From an uncultured Lachnospiraceae bacterium (lineage in GTDB: Bacteria > Bacillota > Clostridia > Lachnospirales > Lachnospiraceae), in assembly GCA_910584585.1 (NCBI GenBank), contig CAJUBP010000043.1, positions 1 through 41,628 of the forward strand: a stretch of 41,628 nt of DNA, given 5' to 3'. The stretch's first letter is position 1. Each line of letters starts with the position of its first letter. The notes below the pieces were generated by a model. That model was not told the DNA's origin and did not search any database. It saw only the letters and a list, made by a program, of their open reading frames with translations. Of this stretch, positions 33,693 through 41,548 are shown piece after piece. A program made the translations under genes and the position numbers.

Positions 33693-34756
33693 GCTCTCTG
33701 CTCCTTTCCGGAAAATATGCTTCTCCACAGCTTTCCAATCACTCTGCACAGCCACGGCACCAATTTTCCGCAGACCCATACGCACAAAATAGTGGCCAGA
33801 ATTGCCAGAGCCAACAGTAACAGCCCTGTTCCTGTCAACGCAAATCCCACTGCAAGCTTACCGGTAATAAACTGCCCGATCCCCACGCCGAACAGCACTC
33901 CTCCTGCAATGTAGAAAACCCCTGCAATGCATACCACAGAAATGGCAAGCCCGAAAACAGTTCCTCCCACGCCAGTTACCGCCCCCAGCCAGATCGGGCT
34001 TGTGATCACGGCAATCGCTATAATCAGCAGCAGTTCCATCCCCGACCTTCCGCTGTAAGTGGAACGGCCGTCTCCGCTGTTGGAAGAACTGCCTCCATAC
34101 CCGGAAGTCTTCTGGTAATTATAATGAAAACTCGGCTGTTCCTCATAATCGTAGGCGTCACCATTCTGGCTCCCGCCACTGCTGTGAAACTGAGACTGGC
34201 TGTTGTCTCCATAGTTCCGGCCACTGCTGCCAAACTGACTCTGGCCTCCGCTGCCAAACTGACTCTGGCCTCCGCCCTCATTGCTCTGGCCGCTGCTGCC
34301 AAACTGACTCTGGCCTCCGCCCTCATTGCTCTGGCCTCCGCTGCCAAACTGCTTTTGGCCGCTGTCCTCATGATTCCGGTAACTGCCTGCTCCATCATAT
34401 TGCGCCTGGCTGGCTCCTGGGTCTGACTGTCTCCCATTTGTTTCTTTCCGGATGGAGATGGGATGCTTCTGTTCAAACCGGCTGTCCTCAAAACCATGCT
34501 CCGTAAATACGCCGGCCTCTGTTTCCATTCCCAAATCTGCTTTGATGGCGCCGGCCTCTGTTTCCATTCCCAAGTCTGTCTTAATCGTGGCAGCCACCTT
34601 CTCCGGCGACTCCAGTTCTTTTAAAATCCGCGCCTCATTTTCCACTCCCGCGTCTTCAAAGTAACTCTGGTAGTAGGACAACGCTTCCTTTCTCTCTTCT
34701 TCTGATACATCCTCAAGCAGCCGTTCTAACTGCCTCATAAATTCCATTCTGCTCAT
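33689..34756 (-). CDS. DUF1700-family membrane protein with Gly/Ser/Gln repeats
   Basis: A 355-residue protein. Residues 1-65 form the DUF1700/HAAS helical domain (FMRQLERLLEDVSEEERKEALSYYQSYFEDAG). Two copies of an [I/F]K[T/A]DLGMETEAG unit follow near 58-85. A long polar linker (about 90-235) is rich in GGQSQFG repeats. Four hydrophobic segments lie at the C-terminus (about 238-345). The ATG overlaps the padR stop as ATGA, and the stop overlaps the DUF4097 start, so all are coupled. The family often sits next to padR genes and is thought to interact with envelope proteins. The expanded Gly/Gln linker is atypical. Confidence 0.85.
   Translation of the reverse strand: MSRMEFMRQLERLLEDVSEEERKEALSYYQSYFEDAGVENEARILKELESPEKVAATIKTDLGMETEAGAIKADLGMETEAGVFTEHGFEDSRFEQKHPISIRKETNGRQSDPGASQAQYDGAGSYRNHEDSGQKQFGSGGQSNEGGGQSQFGSSGQSNEGGGQSQFGSGGQSQFGSSGRNYGDNSQSQFHSSGGSQNGDAYDYEEQPSFHYNYQKTSGYGGSSSNSGDGRSTYSGRSGMELLLIIAIAVITSPIWLGAVTGVGGTVFGLAISVVCIAGVFYIAGGVLFGVGIGQFITGKLAVGFALTGTGLLLLALAILATILCVWVCGKLVPWLCRVIGKLWRSIFSGKEQRA
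34227..34360 (-). repeat. 45-bp in-frame tandem repeat in the DUF1700 gene
   Basis: About three units encoding SQFGSSGQSNEGGGQ-type 15-residue repeats, with near-identical bases between the second and third copies and a shortened unit at each end. Copy number can vary without a frameshift. Confidence 0.85.
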
Positions 34757-35076
34757 GCCATCTCTCCTCCCGAAAATAACATTGTAATTTTAGAAGAATA
34801 ATTTACCCATTCTGTGCGGTACAGATTCAGCTGCGCCGTTCCCTTCTCTGTAATCTTGTAATATCTGCGGTTCCTTCCTCCGCACTCCACATCATAGACT
34901 TCCAGACAGTCATCCTTCTGCAGGCGCCGCAGCACCGGATACAGGGTAGATTCCGATACGTCTATGGCCTGCCGTACATCCTGGGTGATCTTATAACCAT
35001 ATGTGCCCTCCTCTTCCTTGCACACAACCGCAAGAACAATTGCGTCTAAAAGAGCTGCACCTGTGTTAAATACCAT
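34753..35076 (-). CDS. PadR-family transcriptional regulator
   Basis: A 107-residue winged-helix regulator of the short PadR type: LDAIVLAVVCKEEEGTYGYKITQDV, then VSESTLYPVLRRLQKDDCLEVYDVECGGRNRRYYKITEKG. The C-terminal dimerisation helix is short. AGTAAGGAGTG precedes the ATG. First gene of a four-gene operon with three envelope-type membrane proteins. PadR regulators usually repress their own operon and are released by ligand binding. The array of 17-bp repeats over its promoter is the likely target. Confidence 0.9.
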   Translation of the reverse strand: MVFNTGAALLDAIVLAVVCKEEEGTYGYKITQDVRQAIDVSESTLYPVLRRLQKDDCLEVYDVECGGRNRRYYKITEKGTAQLNLYRTEWVNYSSKITMLFSGGEMA

Positions 35077-35087
35077 GCCATCACTCC

Positions 35088-35186
35088 TTACTATTTTTCG
35101 AATATTACTATTCCGTAAACATTACTATTTTCTAAATATTACTATTTTATATTTAATACTATACGCTATATAATATTATTTGTCAA
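35088..35186 (-). promoter_or_regulatory. padR promoter under a five-unit 17-bp repeat array
   Basis: Minus-strand promoter: TTGACA (35181-35186), 17-bp spacer, TATAGT (35158-35163). From 35088 to 35172 five units of exactly 17 bp follow each other (starting at 35088, 35105, 35122, 35139 and 35156). The first four begin TTACTATT and the last ATACTATA, which contains the -10 box. The array fills the leader between promoter and ribosome site. Confidence 0.85.
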
Positions 35187-35262
35187 TAATTATTTTTAGA
35201 ACAAAGTGGGCAAGCCTATTCCACAGTGGCACAGTATTTCCTGTAAGATAAAAAATTCCTGC

Positions 35263-35886
35263 CTATGCATGGCACATAGACAGGAACATTTCATGGCATC
35301 TGGCATCCTGTGTAAGTTCAGGATGGAATGCAAGTCCGATTTGATTGTGATACCGAACGCCGACAATATTCTCCCCGCTGCTTCCATCGGGAAGTTTCCC
35401 GATTACGGCAATGGGTTCCACCTCTTTTGTATCGCGGAGGGATACAATATAGGGCGCCCGAATAAATTCTAATGGAAAAAACTCTTCTTCTTTTGGGATT
35501 CCCCTGATTTTCGCCCGGTCAGAAAAACTGCCCAGCTGCCTGCCGTAGGCATTTCTCCTGACCACCACCGGCAAAGCGGCAAAACAACCTTCTGCGGCCT
35601 GGGATTTCTTAGTATCGCACACCTGTTCTGCCAGAAGAATCAGCCCGGCACAAGTTGCCAGAATCGGGAGCCCCTGATGAATTCTTTTTTTTAGCTCTTC
35701 ATACATGCCAAGTTCCCGCAGCAATTTTCCCTGCACTGTGCTCTCACCGCCGGGAAGCACGATACCGTCCAGCTCCGCAGCCAAATCGCTGCTTTTTCGC
35801 AGCTCCACACATTCTGCCCCAAGCTGCTGCAGCATATGTTCATGCTCAATAAACGCCCCCTGCAGGGCTAATATGCCAATTCTCAT
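35263..35886 (-). CDS. pdxT: Pyridoxal 5'-phosphate synthase glutaminase subunit
   Basis: A 207-residue class I glutamine amidotransferase that feeds ammonia to PdxS in vitamin B6 synthesis. The N-terminus GILALQGAF and GGEST (about 47-51) are typical, and the nucleophile is C79 in ATCAG. The H-x-E pair is in AFHPE near 185. The ATG at 35886 has GGGAGG 7 bases upstream; the frame is open to 36009 through a repeat-containing spacer without a good start. It follows pdxS by 132 bp, a longer gap than usual. Confidence 0.95.
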   Translation of the reverse strand: MRIGILALQGAFIEHEHMLQQLGAECVELRKSSDLAAELDGIVLPGGESTVQGKLLRELGMYEELKKRIHQGLPILATCAGLILLAEQVCDTKKSQAAEGCFAALPVVVRRNAYGRQLGSFSDRAKIRGIPKEEEFFPLEFIRAPYIVSLRDTKEVEPIAVIGKLPDGSSGENIVGVRYHNQIGLAFHPELTQDARCHEMFLSMCHA

Positions 35887-35899
35887 CTTAGCGCCTCCC

Positions 35900-36000
35900 T
35901 TTTTCCCAGCGCCGGATACCAGCAATCTGCATCCGCCAGTTCCGCGGCTTCTGATTGCTGCTTCCTTTTTCCCAGCGCCGAATAGCGGCAATCCGCGTCC
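35900..36000. repeat. 35-bp direct repeat in the pdxS-pdxT spacer
   Basis: Bases 35900-35934 and 35966-36000 are imperfect direct copies (about 29 of 35 identical) offset by 66 bp. The copy nearer pdxT includes the edge of its ribosome site. Confidence 0.8.
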
Positions 36001-36018
36001 CCTGTACATATCCGCATC

Positions 36019-36897
36019 CTAACGGCCCCTTTCCGCCATCAGAAGCTCAATCTCCTGCTCATTGACGCCCACCATCGCTTCTCCCAAATCCTCTGACAGT
36101 TCCGCAATCATTTTGGCGTCTGTAAAATTAGCCACTGCTTTTACAATGGCGTTTGCCCGTTTCGCAGGATTTCCAGATTTAAAAATACCGGAGCCCACAA
36201 ACACTCCTTCTGCTCCAAGCTGCATCATCAGAGCCGCGTCTGCCGGAGTGGCAATACCCCCTGCCGCAAAATTAACCACCGGAAGCTTTCCATTCTCATG
36301 TACATAGCTTACCAGTTCATAAGGTACCTTCAGCTCCTTTGCCGCTTCAAACAACTCATCTTCCCGCATGGAGGTCAGTTTTGCTATCTCACGGTTCATT
36401 TTCCGCATATGGCGCACCGCCTGCACCACATCTCCGGTTCCCGGCTCTCCCTTGGTCCGTATCATGGAAGCCCCCTCGCGGATCCGCCTTAAGGCTTCTC
36501 CCAGGTCTTTCGCTCCGCATACAAAGGGCACCTGAAACTGAGTTTTATCTATATGATATACATCATCCGCCGGAGACAGCACTTCGCTTTCATCCACATA
36601 ATCAATTTCAATGGCCTCCAATATCTGCGCCTCCGCAAAATGTCCGATTCTGCACTTTGCCATTACCGGAATGGACACCGCCTCCTGAATTCCTTTGATC
36701 ATCTTCGGATCGCTCATTCTGGATACGCCGCCTGCCGCCCGGATATCTGCCGGTATCCGCTCTAACGCCATTACGGCGCAGGCACCTGCCGCTTCTGCAA
36801 TCCTGGCCTGTTCCGGCGTCGTCACATCCATAATCACGCCGCCCTTTAACATCTGCGCCAGTTCTTTGTTTATTTCCCATCTGCTTCCTGCACTCAT
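36019..36897 (-). CDS. pdxS: Pyridoxal 5'-phosphate synthase subunit PdxS
   Basis: A 292-residue TIM-barrel enzyme that builds PLP from ribose 5-phosphate, glyceraldehyde 3-phosphate and ammonia. Catalytic residues are in place: D24 (VIMDV) and K81 (VMAKCRIGH), with the second lysine in RTKGEPGTG near 149. The C-terminus carries no long extension. AAGGAGG lies about 9 bases before the ATG. It is the first gene of pdxS-pdxT, with its promoter presumably in the 94 bp after the histidine kinase gene, where no clear -35/-10 pair was seen. Confidence 0.96.
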   Translation of the reverse strand: MSAGSRWEINKELAQMLKGGVIMDVTTPEQARIAEAAGACAVMALERIPADIRAAGGVSRMSDPKMIKGIQEAVSIPVMAKCRIGHFAEAQILEAIEIDYVDESEVLSPADDVYHIDKTQFQVPFVCGAKDLGEALRRIREGASMIRTKGEPGTGDVVQAVRHMRKMNREIAKLTSMREDELFEAAKELKVPYELVSYVHENGKLPVVNFAAGGIATPADAALMMQLGAEGVFVGSGIFKSGNPAKRANAIVKAVANFTDAKMIAELSEDLGEAMVGVNEQEIELLMAERGR

Positions 36898-36970
36898 CCT
36901 GTAAATCCTCCTTATTTTTCATGAGCACAAGTGTAACGCTTGATACCGTTTAAATAAAGAACCATGAAAG

Positions 36971-36999
36971 AAAAAAATCATATGGCCAGTTTCAGGCCA
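36971..36999 (-). terminator. Terminator of the ABC/two-component operon
   Basis: TGGCC/GGCCA with a 7-base loop spans the histidine kinase stop codon. A short extension and ATTTTTTT follow on the minus strand. Confidence 0.6.
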
Positions 37000-38341
37000 G
37001 ATGCAGGGTCAGGCAGACCTCCATCCAGGATTCGCCGTCTTTTTCCCGGATCCCCGCGGTAATTTCCCCTTCCATCCGGTGCATCAGCTGCCGGCAGATA
37101 TATAACCCCAACCCGCTTCCCGGGTTTTTCCCTGCATTGCTTCCCCGGAAAAAGCTGTCAAAAATATGGGGCAGCTCTTTCGGCGCAAGCCCGCACCCGG
37201 TATTTTGAATGACAATGACATATTCCTCTTCTTCTCTTCTGGCCAAAATCCGGATCTTTCGGCCGTCGCCGTACTTTATGGCATTTTCCACCACGTTCTG
37301 CAGAACCTCCGTCAGCCGGTCCGAATCTCCAAAGACCAGACAGTTGGGATAAGGTTCCATCTTAAATTCCAACTGGTGAAGAGCCATTTTTTCTTTATAA
37401 TAAGCACGGATTCCTTCCAGAATTTCTCCCACATAAATTTCCCCGTTTTCCACCTGAAAACTCAGGAAATCTTCATTGGAAGCCTTTACAATTTCACTGA
37501 TATAAACTTCAATTTCCTCTGCTTTTTCCCTGATCTTGGCCGCAATCTCCTGTTTCTTTGCCTCTTCCCGATAAAGATTTTTGCACAATGCCTGGGCATA
37601 CAGGTGAATGGCGCTTAAGGGCGTCTTAATGTCATGGGACAGGGACAGGAGCAGAACTTTTTTCTCCCTCTGCAGTTCTAACTCCCTTGCCTTATTTTCC
37701 TCTAAATTTTCCCGCAGCAAATCCATGCCCCACATAAATTTTCCGAAAAAACGGTCTTTGCTTTCTTTCAGAGGAAGGGTGAGATTGCCTTTGGAAAGCT
37801 CATAGGGCAGCTGAACAAACCTGGTAAAAGGTTTCAATATTTTCTGTCTGACATACCACAGAACAAGCAGCGTCAGAAGCAGGAAGAAGACTGCAGTTCC
37901 ATTGATGAGAATCCGCAGCGGGCCGTCAGAAGTTCTTCCGGCAGTGTAATATATTTTATAATATGCCAGCTTCGAAGCAATTACCGCGTATTCTCCCTCT
38001 CCATTTTTCCAAAAATCTCTGGCTTCCTGTTCTTCCTTATCATATTCCAGAACAGAAAGCCCCGTTACAAAGGGATAATCCGCCCCGCCGGAGGAATCGG
38101 ACAGCTCCGTCAGACTCCCGGCTGCCCTGCCGGAGTAATCGGACAGTTCCGTCAGGCTCCCGGCCGCCCTCCCCTTTTCCTGTTCAAAGTCCGCAATGAC
38201 CCGCTCCAGCCGGTTTAAGGCAACTCGGTACTCCCTGCTGGGTTCTGACAGCTTTGCCTGGGACAGCAGCGCGTTTATCAGGCATAATGCCGCAAGGCCG
38301 CCCAAAAGGACAGCCAGCAGCAATTCATTGATTTTCTTCAT
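36992..38341 (-). CDS. Sensor histidine kinase
   Basis: A 449-residue membrane kinase. TM1 is about 6-28. An extracytoplasmic sensor of about 120 residues follows, then TM2 (LINGTAVFFLLLTLLVLWYV, about 145-165) and a HAMP-like linker. The phospho-His is in LSHDIKTPLSAIH near 234. ATPase boxes are NVVENAIKYGD near 347, NTGCGL near 375 and GSGLGLYICRQ near 405. The sensor part contains a perfect 14-residue duplication (GRAAGSLTELSD). It starts 11 bp after the response regulator stop with AAAGGA upstream. Partner of that regulator and probably of the ABC transporter ahead of it, as in peptide-antibiotic sensing systems. Confidence 0.93.
   Translation of the reverse strand: MKKINELLLAVLLGGLAALCLINALLSQAKLSEPSREYRVALNRLERVIADFEQEKGRAAGSLTELSDYSGRAAGSLTELSDSSGGADYPFVTGLSVLEYDKEEQEARDFWKNGEGEYAVIASKLAYYKIYYTAGRTSDGPLRILINGTAVFFLLLTLLVLWYVRQKILKPFTRFVQLPYELSKGNLTLPLKESKDRFFGKFMWGMDLLRENLEENKARELELQREKKVLLLSLSHDIKTPLSAIHLYAQALCKNLYREEAKKQEIAAKIREKAEEIEVYISEIVKASNEDFLSFQVENGEIYVGEILEGIRAYYKEKMALHQLEFKMEPYPNCLVFGDSDRLTEVLQNVVENAIKYGDGRKIRILARREEEEYVIVIQNTGCGLAPKELPHIFDSFFRGSNAGKNPGSGLGLYICRQLMHRMEGEITAGIREKDGESWMEVCLTLHLA
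38097..38170 (-). repeat. 42-bp tandem duplication in the kinase sensor domain
   Basis: Unit 38097-38138 is followed directly by a second, incomplete copy 38139-38170 with three base differences. In-frame, it doubles AGSLTELSD in the extracytoplasmic region. Confidence 0.9.
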
Positions 38342-38352
38342 ATTTCATTCCT

Positions 38353-39015
38353 TTACTCAAACCGGTAACCGATGCCCCAGACAGTCAGAATCCGCTCCGG
38401 CTTCCTGGGATCTCGCTCCAGCTTTTCCCGCAGCCACCGGATATGCACCGTCAGGGTCTGAATCTCGCTTTCGCTGTCAAATCCCCAGATCTTACAGAAA
38501 AGCTCCTCCTTCGGAATGGCCTTTCCCTTATTTTCCATCAGATACAGCAGAAGGTCAAATTCTCTGGCGGTTACGGAAACTTCCTTTCCGTCCCGATAGA
38601 TATGGCGCCCCGCTTTATCCAGCCGCAGACTGCCCTCTGTGATCGTGTCTGAGGAATATCTTCTCTGAAAAATGCCTTTCACCTTCGCCAGCAGAATGTC
38701 GATATCATAAGGTTTCTCAATATAATCATCCGCCCCCTGCAAAAGCCCGTTCAGCTTATCTTCTTTCCCGCCTTTGGCGCTTACAATAATAATCGGCGTA
38801 TTGTCATGCCGCCGGATTCTGCTGCAGACGCCGAACCCGTCCATGCCGGGAAGCATCACATCCAAAATAATCAGCTTCGCTCCCTCTGCCTCATAGATTT
38901 CCAGCCCTTCTTCCCCGGAACCTGCCAGGTATACATCATACCCTTCCGCTTCCAGGAAATCCGAGAGCAGTTCCCCCAGTTCTTTATTATCCTCCACCAC
39001 AATAATATCTGCCAT
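38353..39015 (-). CDS. OmpR/PhoB-family response regulator
   Basis: A 220-residue regulator. The receiver domain (1-118) has acidic residues E8/D9, phosphoacceptor D52 (IILDVMLPG), and the conserved lysine in EKPYD near 102. The C-terminal winged helix (about 125-220) has the SETLTVHIRWLREKLERD-like recognition region (here EIQTLTVHIRWLREK) and ends in VWGIGYRFE. It lies between the ABC ATPase and the histidine kinase genes. A weak ribosome site (AGGTG) lies 4 bases before the ATG, within a duplicated 16-bp segment. Confidence 0.94.
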   Translation of the reverse strand: MADIIVVEDNKELGELLSDFLEAEGYDVYLAGSGEEGLEIYEAEGAKLIILDVMLPGMDGFGVCSRIRRHDNTPIIIVSAKGGKEDKLNGLLQGADDYIEKPYDIDILLAKVKGIFQRRYSSDTITEGSLRLDKAGRHIYRDGKEVSVTAREFDLLLYLMENKGKAIPKEELFCKIWGFDSESEIQTLTVHIRWLREKLERDPRKPERILTVWGIGYRFE

Positions 39016-39090
39016 ACTGCACCTGCCATTTCCGCTGCGTTACTGTTTCACAGAACTTATATCACAATTGAAGCCTGCCATACTGCACCT
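39009..39090 (-). repeat. 16-bp direct repeat duplicating a start region, with a 13-codon mini-frame
   Basis: Bases 39009-39024 and 39075-39090 are identical (AGGTGCAGTATGGCAG on the minus strand), offset by 66 bp. The downstream copy is the response regulator start. The upstream copy starts a small frame (39040-39081, MAGFNCDISSVKQ) right after the ATPase stop codon. Whether it is translated is unknown. Confidence 0.7.
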
Positions 39091-39091
39091 T

Positions 39092-39850
39092 CTACCATCC
39101 CATTTCTATCAGCCAGTTGTTCAGCTTCCGCTCCCGGGCCTTCTCCTGGCTGTCCGGCTCCTCCATTCTGAGTTCCCCTTTCATATTGCCATCCACAAGA
39201 TACAAAATCCTGCTGCATTTTGCAGCCACTTTCATGTCATGGGTCACCAGCATAATGGTGGTTCCCTCCTGATTCAGCTTGCCCAATTCCCGCATCACAT
39301 CCTCCGACGCGCTTCGGTTGAGGGCCCCGGTAGGCTCATCCGCAAAGAGGATTTGGGGCCGATTGATCAGGCTGCGGCAGATACAGGCCCTCTGAAGCTG
39401 CCCGCCGGACACTTCGGTGATGTCATTTCCCGCCACATCGCTGATTCCAAGCTTGCGCATCAGCGCCAGACAGTACTCATTGATTTCCTGCCTATCGCGG
39501 CTTTTGCGCGCCTGGTAAGCCGGAAGCAGAATATTGTCCATAATGGAAAGGTTTTTCAGCATATGCATCTGCTGGAAAATAAATCCCATGCTTGTGAGGC
39601 GGACCTTCGCCAGTTCCTTTTCCTTCAAATCCGTAATCCGCCTGCCCGCCAGCGTCACTTCCCCGGCGGTGGGCCGGTCCATGCCCGACACGCTGTACAA
39701 CAGGGTGGATTTCCCGGAACCGGAAGGTCCCATCACCGCCGCCATTTCTCCCTGCTGAATGGTAAAATTCACATTTTTCAGCACGTTATTCTGTCTTTTA
39801 TTGGTTACATAAGTTTTGCATAAATCTTTTACACACAATGCTTCTTTCAT
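39092..39850 (-). CDS. ABC transporter ATP-binding protein (MacB/BceA type)
   Basis: A 252-residue ATPase. Walker A GPSGSGKST is at 41-49, the Q-loop in FIFQQMHML near 90, the signature VSGGQLQRA near 143, Walker B ILFADEPTGALN near 162 and the switch histidine in LVTHDM near 200. The LolD/MacB/BceA group pairs with FtsX-type permeases, as here: the permease gene ends 18 bp upstream. Together with the response regulator and kinase it may export or sense a peptide or antibiotic. Substrate unknown. Confidence 0.93.
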   Translation of the reverse strand: MKEALCVKDLCKTYVTNKRQNNVLKNVNFTIQQGEMAAVMGPSGSGKSTLLYSVSGMDRPTAGEVTLAGRRITDLKEKELAKVRLTSMGFIFQQMHMLKNLSIMDNILLPAYQARKSRDRQEINEYCLALMRKLGISDVAGNDITEVSGGQLQRACICRSLINRPQILFADEPTGALNRSASEDVMRELGKLNQEGTTIMLVTHDMKVAAKCSRILYLVDGNMKGELRMEEPDSQEKARERKLNNWLIEMGW

Positions 39851-39868
39851 TTCCGCTCTCCTATTCTT

Positions 39869-41548
39869 TTACTCAATATGGTTCATCTCCCGCACCGATA
39901 TGCTTCTCACCCGCCGCATGGCAATAACGCAGGCCAGCACGGTAATAACAAAAAGCGCGGCAGGATACACTGCGTAAATCTCCAGGGGATTGACGACAAA
40001 TTCAATTTTCTCCGCTCCCATCATCTGAAATACCCGTCCGGAAGTGATTTCTGAAAAAGGCGTTCCGGTGGCCGTTCCCGCTGCAATGCCCAAAAACAGC
40101 ACCAGCATAACCCGTTTCGTCTGCCATCCGATCAACGCGCCGTCAGAAAATCCAATGGATTTCAGCATCCCGATTTCTCCCCGCTCCCGAATCAAAAACA
40201 TTTTCTGCATCAGAACCACCACCAGAACATTGATGGCAACCACCACTGCCAGAATCAGCAGCTTTAAAGGTTCCAGCCTTCCTGCAATATCACCGATCAT
40301 ACTGCTGATAAATTCTTTGGTTGTCTGTACCTTTGCCTCCGGAAACAGTTTTTGCGCCCTGTCGGTCACTTCAGTGAGATTTTCCCTGTCGGATTCCTGT
40401 TTCAGCGTAATCTGGGCGCCGAACCCTCCCCCTGCTTCTCCATAGTCCAATTCCTCTTTTTCTGTAAACCGGATTCCCTCTCCCATATTATTCATGGACT
40501 GATAGAGGGCGGTAATCAGATAAGGCTTTTCCCTGCCGCCGCAGGTAATATAGACGGTATCTCCCAGCTCAGCGCCAATTTTATCCGCCACAACATGTGT
40601 CATCGCAATTTCATTTTCGTACACAGGCGGCTGGCCCTCATCATAGAAATACTGCTCCATAGAAGTTCCCAATCCCTGTATGGCAAAGGATTTATATGAT
40701 TTCTCTCCTTTTCTTACCCGAAGCTTAAAATAGATTTCTGTGGTCACTTTTTCCACCTCAATTCCGTCCTGCTCCAGCCGTTCCTTGGATTCTTCCAGAT
40801 AATCGTACCACCCCTGTTTGGTTCCCTGGACAATCAGTTCCGCCACCTTATCTTCCTGAACCAGATAAAAATCACATTCCGTCAGGGCGAACCACGCCCC
40901 AATCTTTTCTGAGCTTAAGGTATTGATGGTATTAATGGGCATCACCACCAGCCAGACGCCGATAATGCTGGTAAAGAACAATACCAGATACTTTCTCAGT
41001 TCGCTTGCCACATCATTGCAGGCCAGAAAAGTAGTGGCTTTCACATGGGAACGCTTCATCTGAAATACGCCCTTTTTCCGGAAACGCTCGCCCCGGTTCC
41101 CGCTTCGGATGGCGTCCATGGGGCTGAATTTCCTGATTTTTCCGGTACTGAGATAGCCAAACAACACGATTACCCCCACAATCAGCATACTGATCAGCAG
41201 CTGAAACAGAATGCTTCCTCCTCCCTCTTCAATGACGATTTTCTCTGTCACCTGCAAAAGCAGCCCCTGGCTGAACGGAATACTGGCCGCAAATCCCAGC
41301 AGCGCGCCTGATAACGCCATCACAAAATACTTCGCGATATAGAGCTTTCGGATGGAACTGTCACGGATTCCGATTGCTTTCATAATCCCGATTTCCTTGA
41401 AATCCTCATTGATGGTAAATACAATGGTAAACCGAAGCATAATCACCGAGATGGCAATCAGGCAGATGCTTACCAGCAAAATCACCGCCGCAATTACCAT
41501 TTCCATTACATAAGTGGTTTTTACCAGCTCTCTGCTGCTGCCGAACAT
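39869..41548 (-). CDS. FtsX-type ABC permease, broken or truncated at its 5' end
   Basis: At least 559 residues of an FtsX/MacB-type permease with two FtsX modules. TM segments lie near 14-36, 75-95 and 110-128. Then TM near 190-208, an extracytoplasmic domain (about 215-420), and three TM segments near 430-450, 475-495 and 525-548. Both modules show GIMKAIGI / GMLKSIGF. Relatives normally have a further N-terminal TM and periplasmic domain, so about 200 or more residues are missing. The frame is closed upstream by TAA (41573-41575), and no ribosome site precedes the first ATG. So the gene is interrupted or frameshifted near 41550-41575. The rest may lie beyond the window. Confidence 0.8.
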   Translation of the reverse strand: MFGSSRELVKTTYVMEMVIAAVILLVSICLIAISVIMLRFTIVFTINEDFKEIGIMKAIGIRDSSIRKLYIAKYFVMALSGALLGFAASIPFSQGLLLQVTEKIVIEEGGGSILFQLLISMLIVGVIVLFGYLSTGKIRKFSPMDAIRSGNRGERFRKKGVFQMKRSHVKATTFLACNDVASELRKYLVLFFTSIIGVWLVVMPINTINTLSSEKIGAWFALTECDFYLVQEDKVAELIVQGTKQGWYDYLEESKERLEQDGIEVEKVTTEIYFKLRVRKGEKSYKSFAIQGLGTSMEQYFYDEGQPPVYENEIAMTHVVADKIGAELGDTVYITCGGREKPYLITALYQSMNNMGEGIRFTEKEELDYGEAGGGFGAQITLKQESDRENLTEVTDRAQKLFPEAKVQTTKEFISSMIGDIAGRLEPLKLLILAVVVAINVLVVVLMQKMFLIRERGEIGMLKSIGFSDGALIGWQTKRVMLVLFLGIAAGTATGTPFSEITSGRVFQMMGAEKIEFVVNPLEIYAVYPAALFVITVLACVIAMRRVRSISVREMNHIE

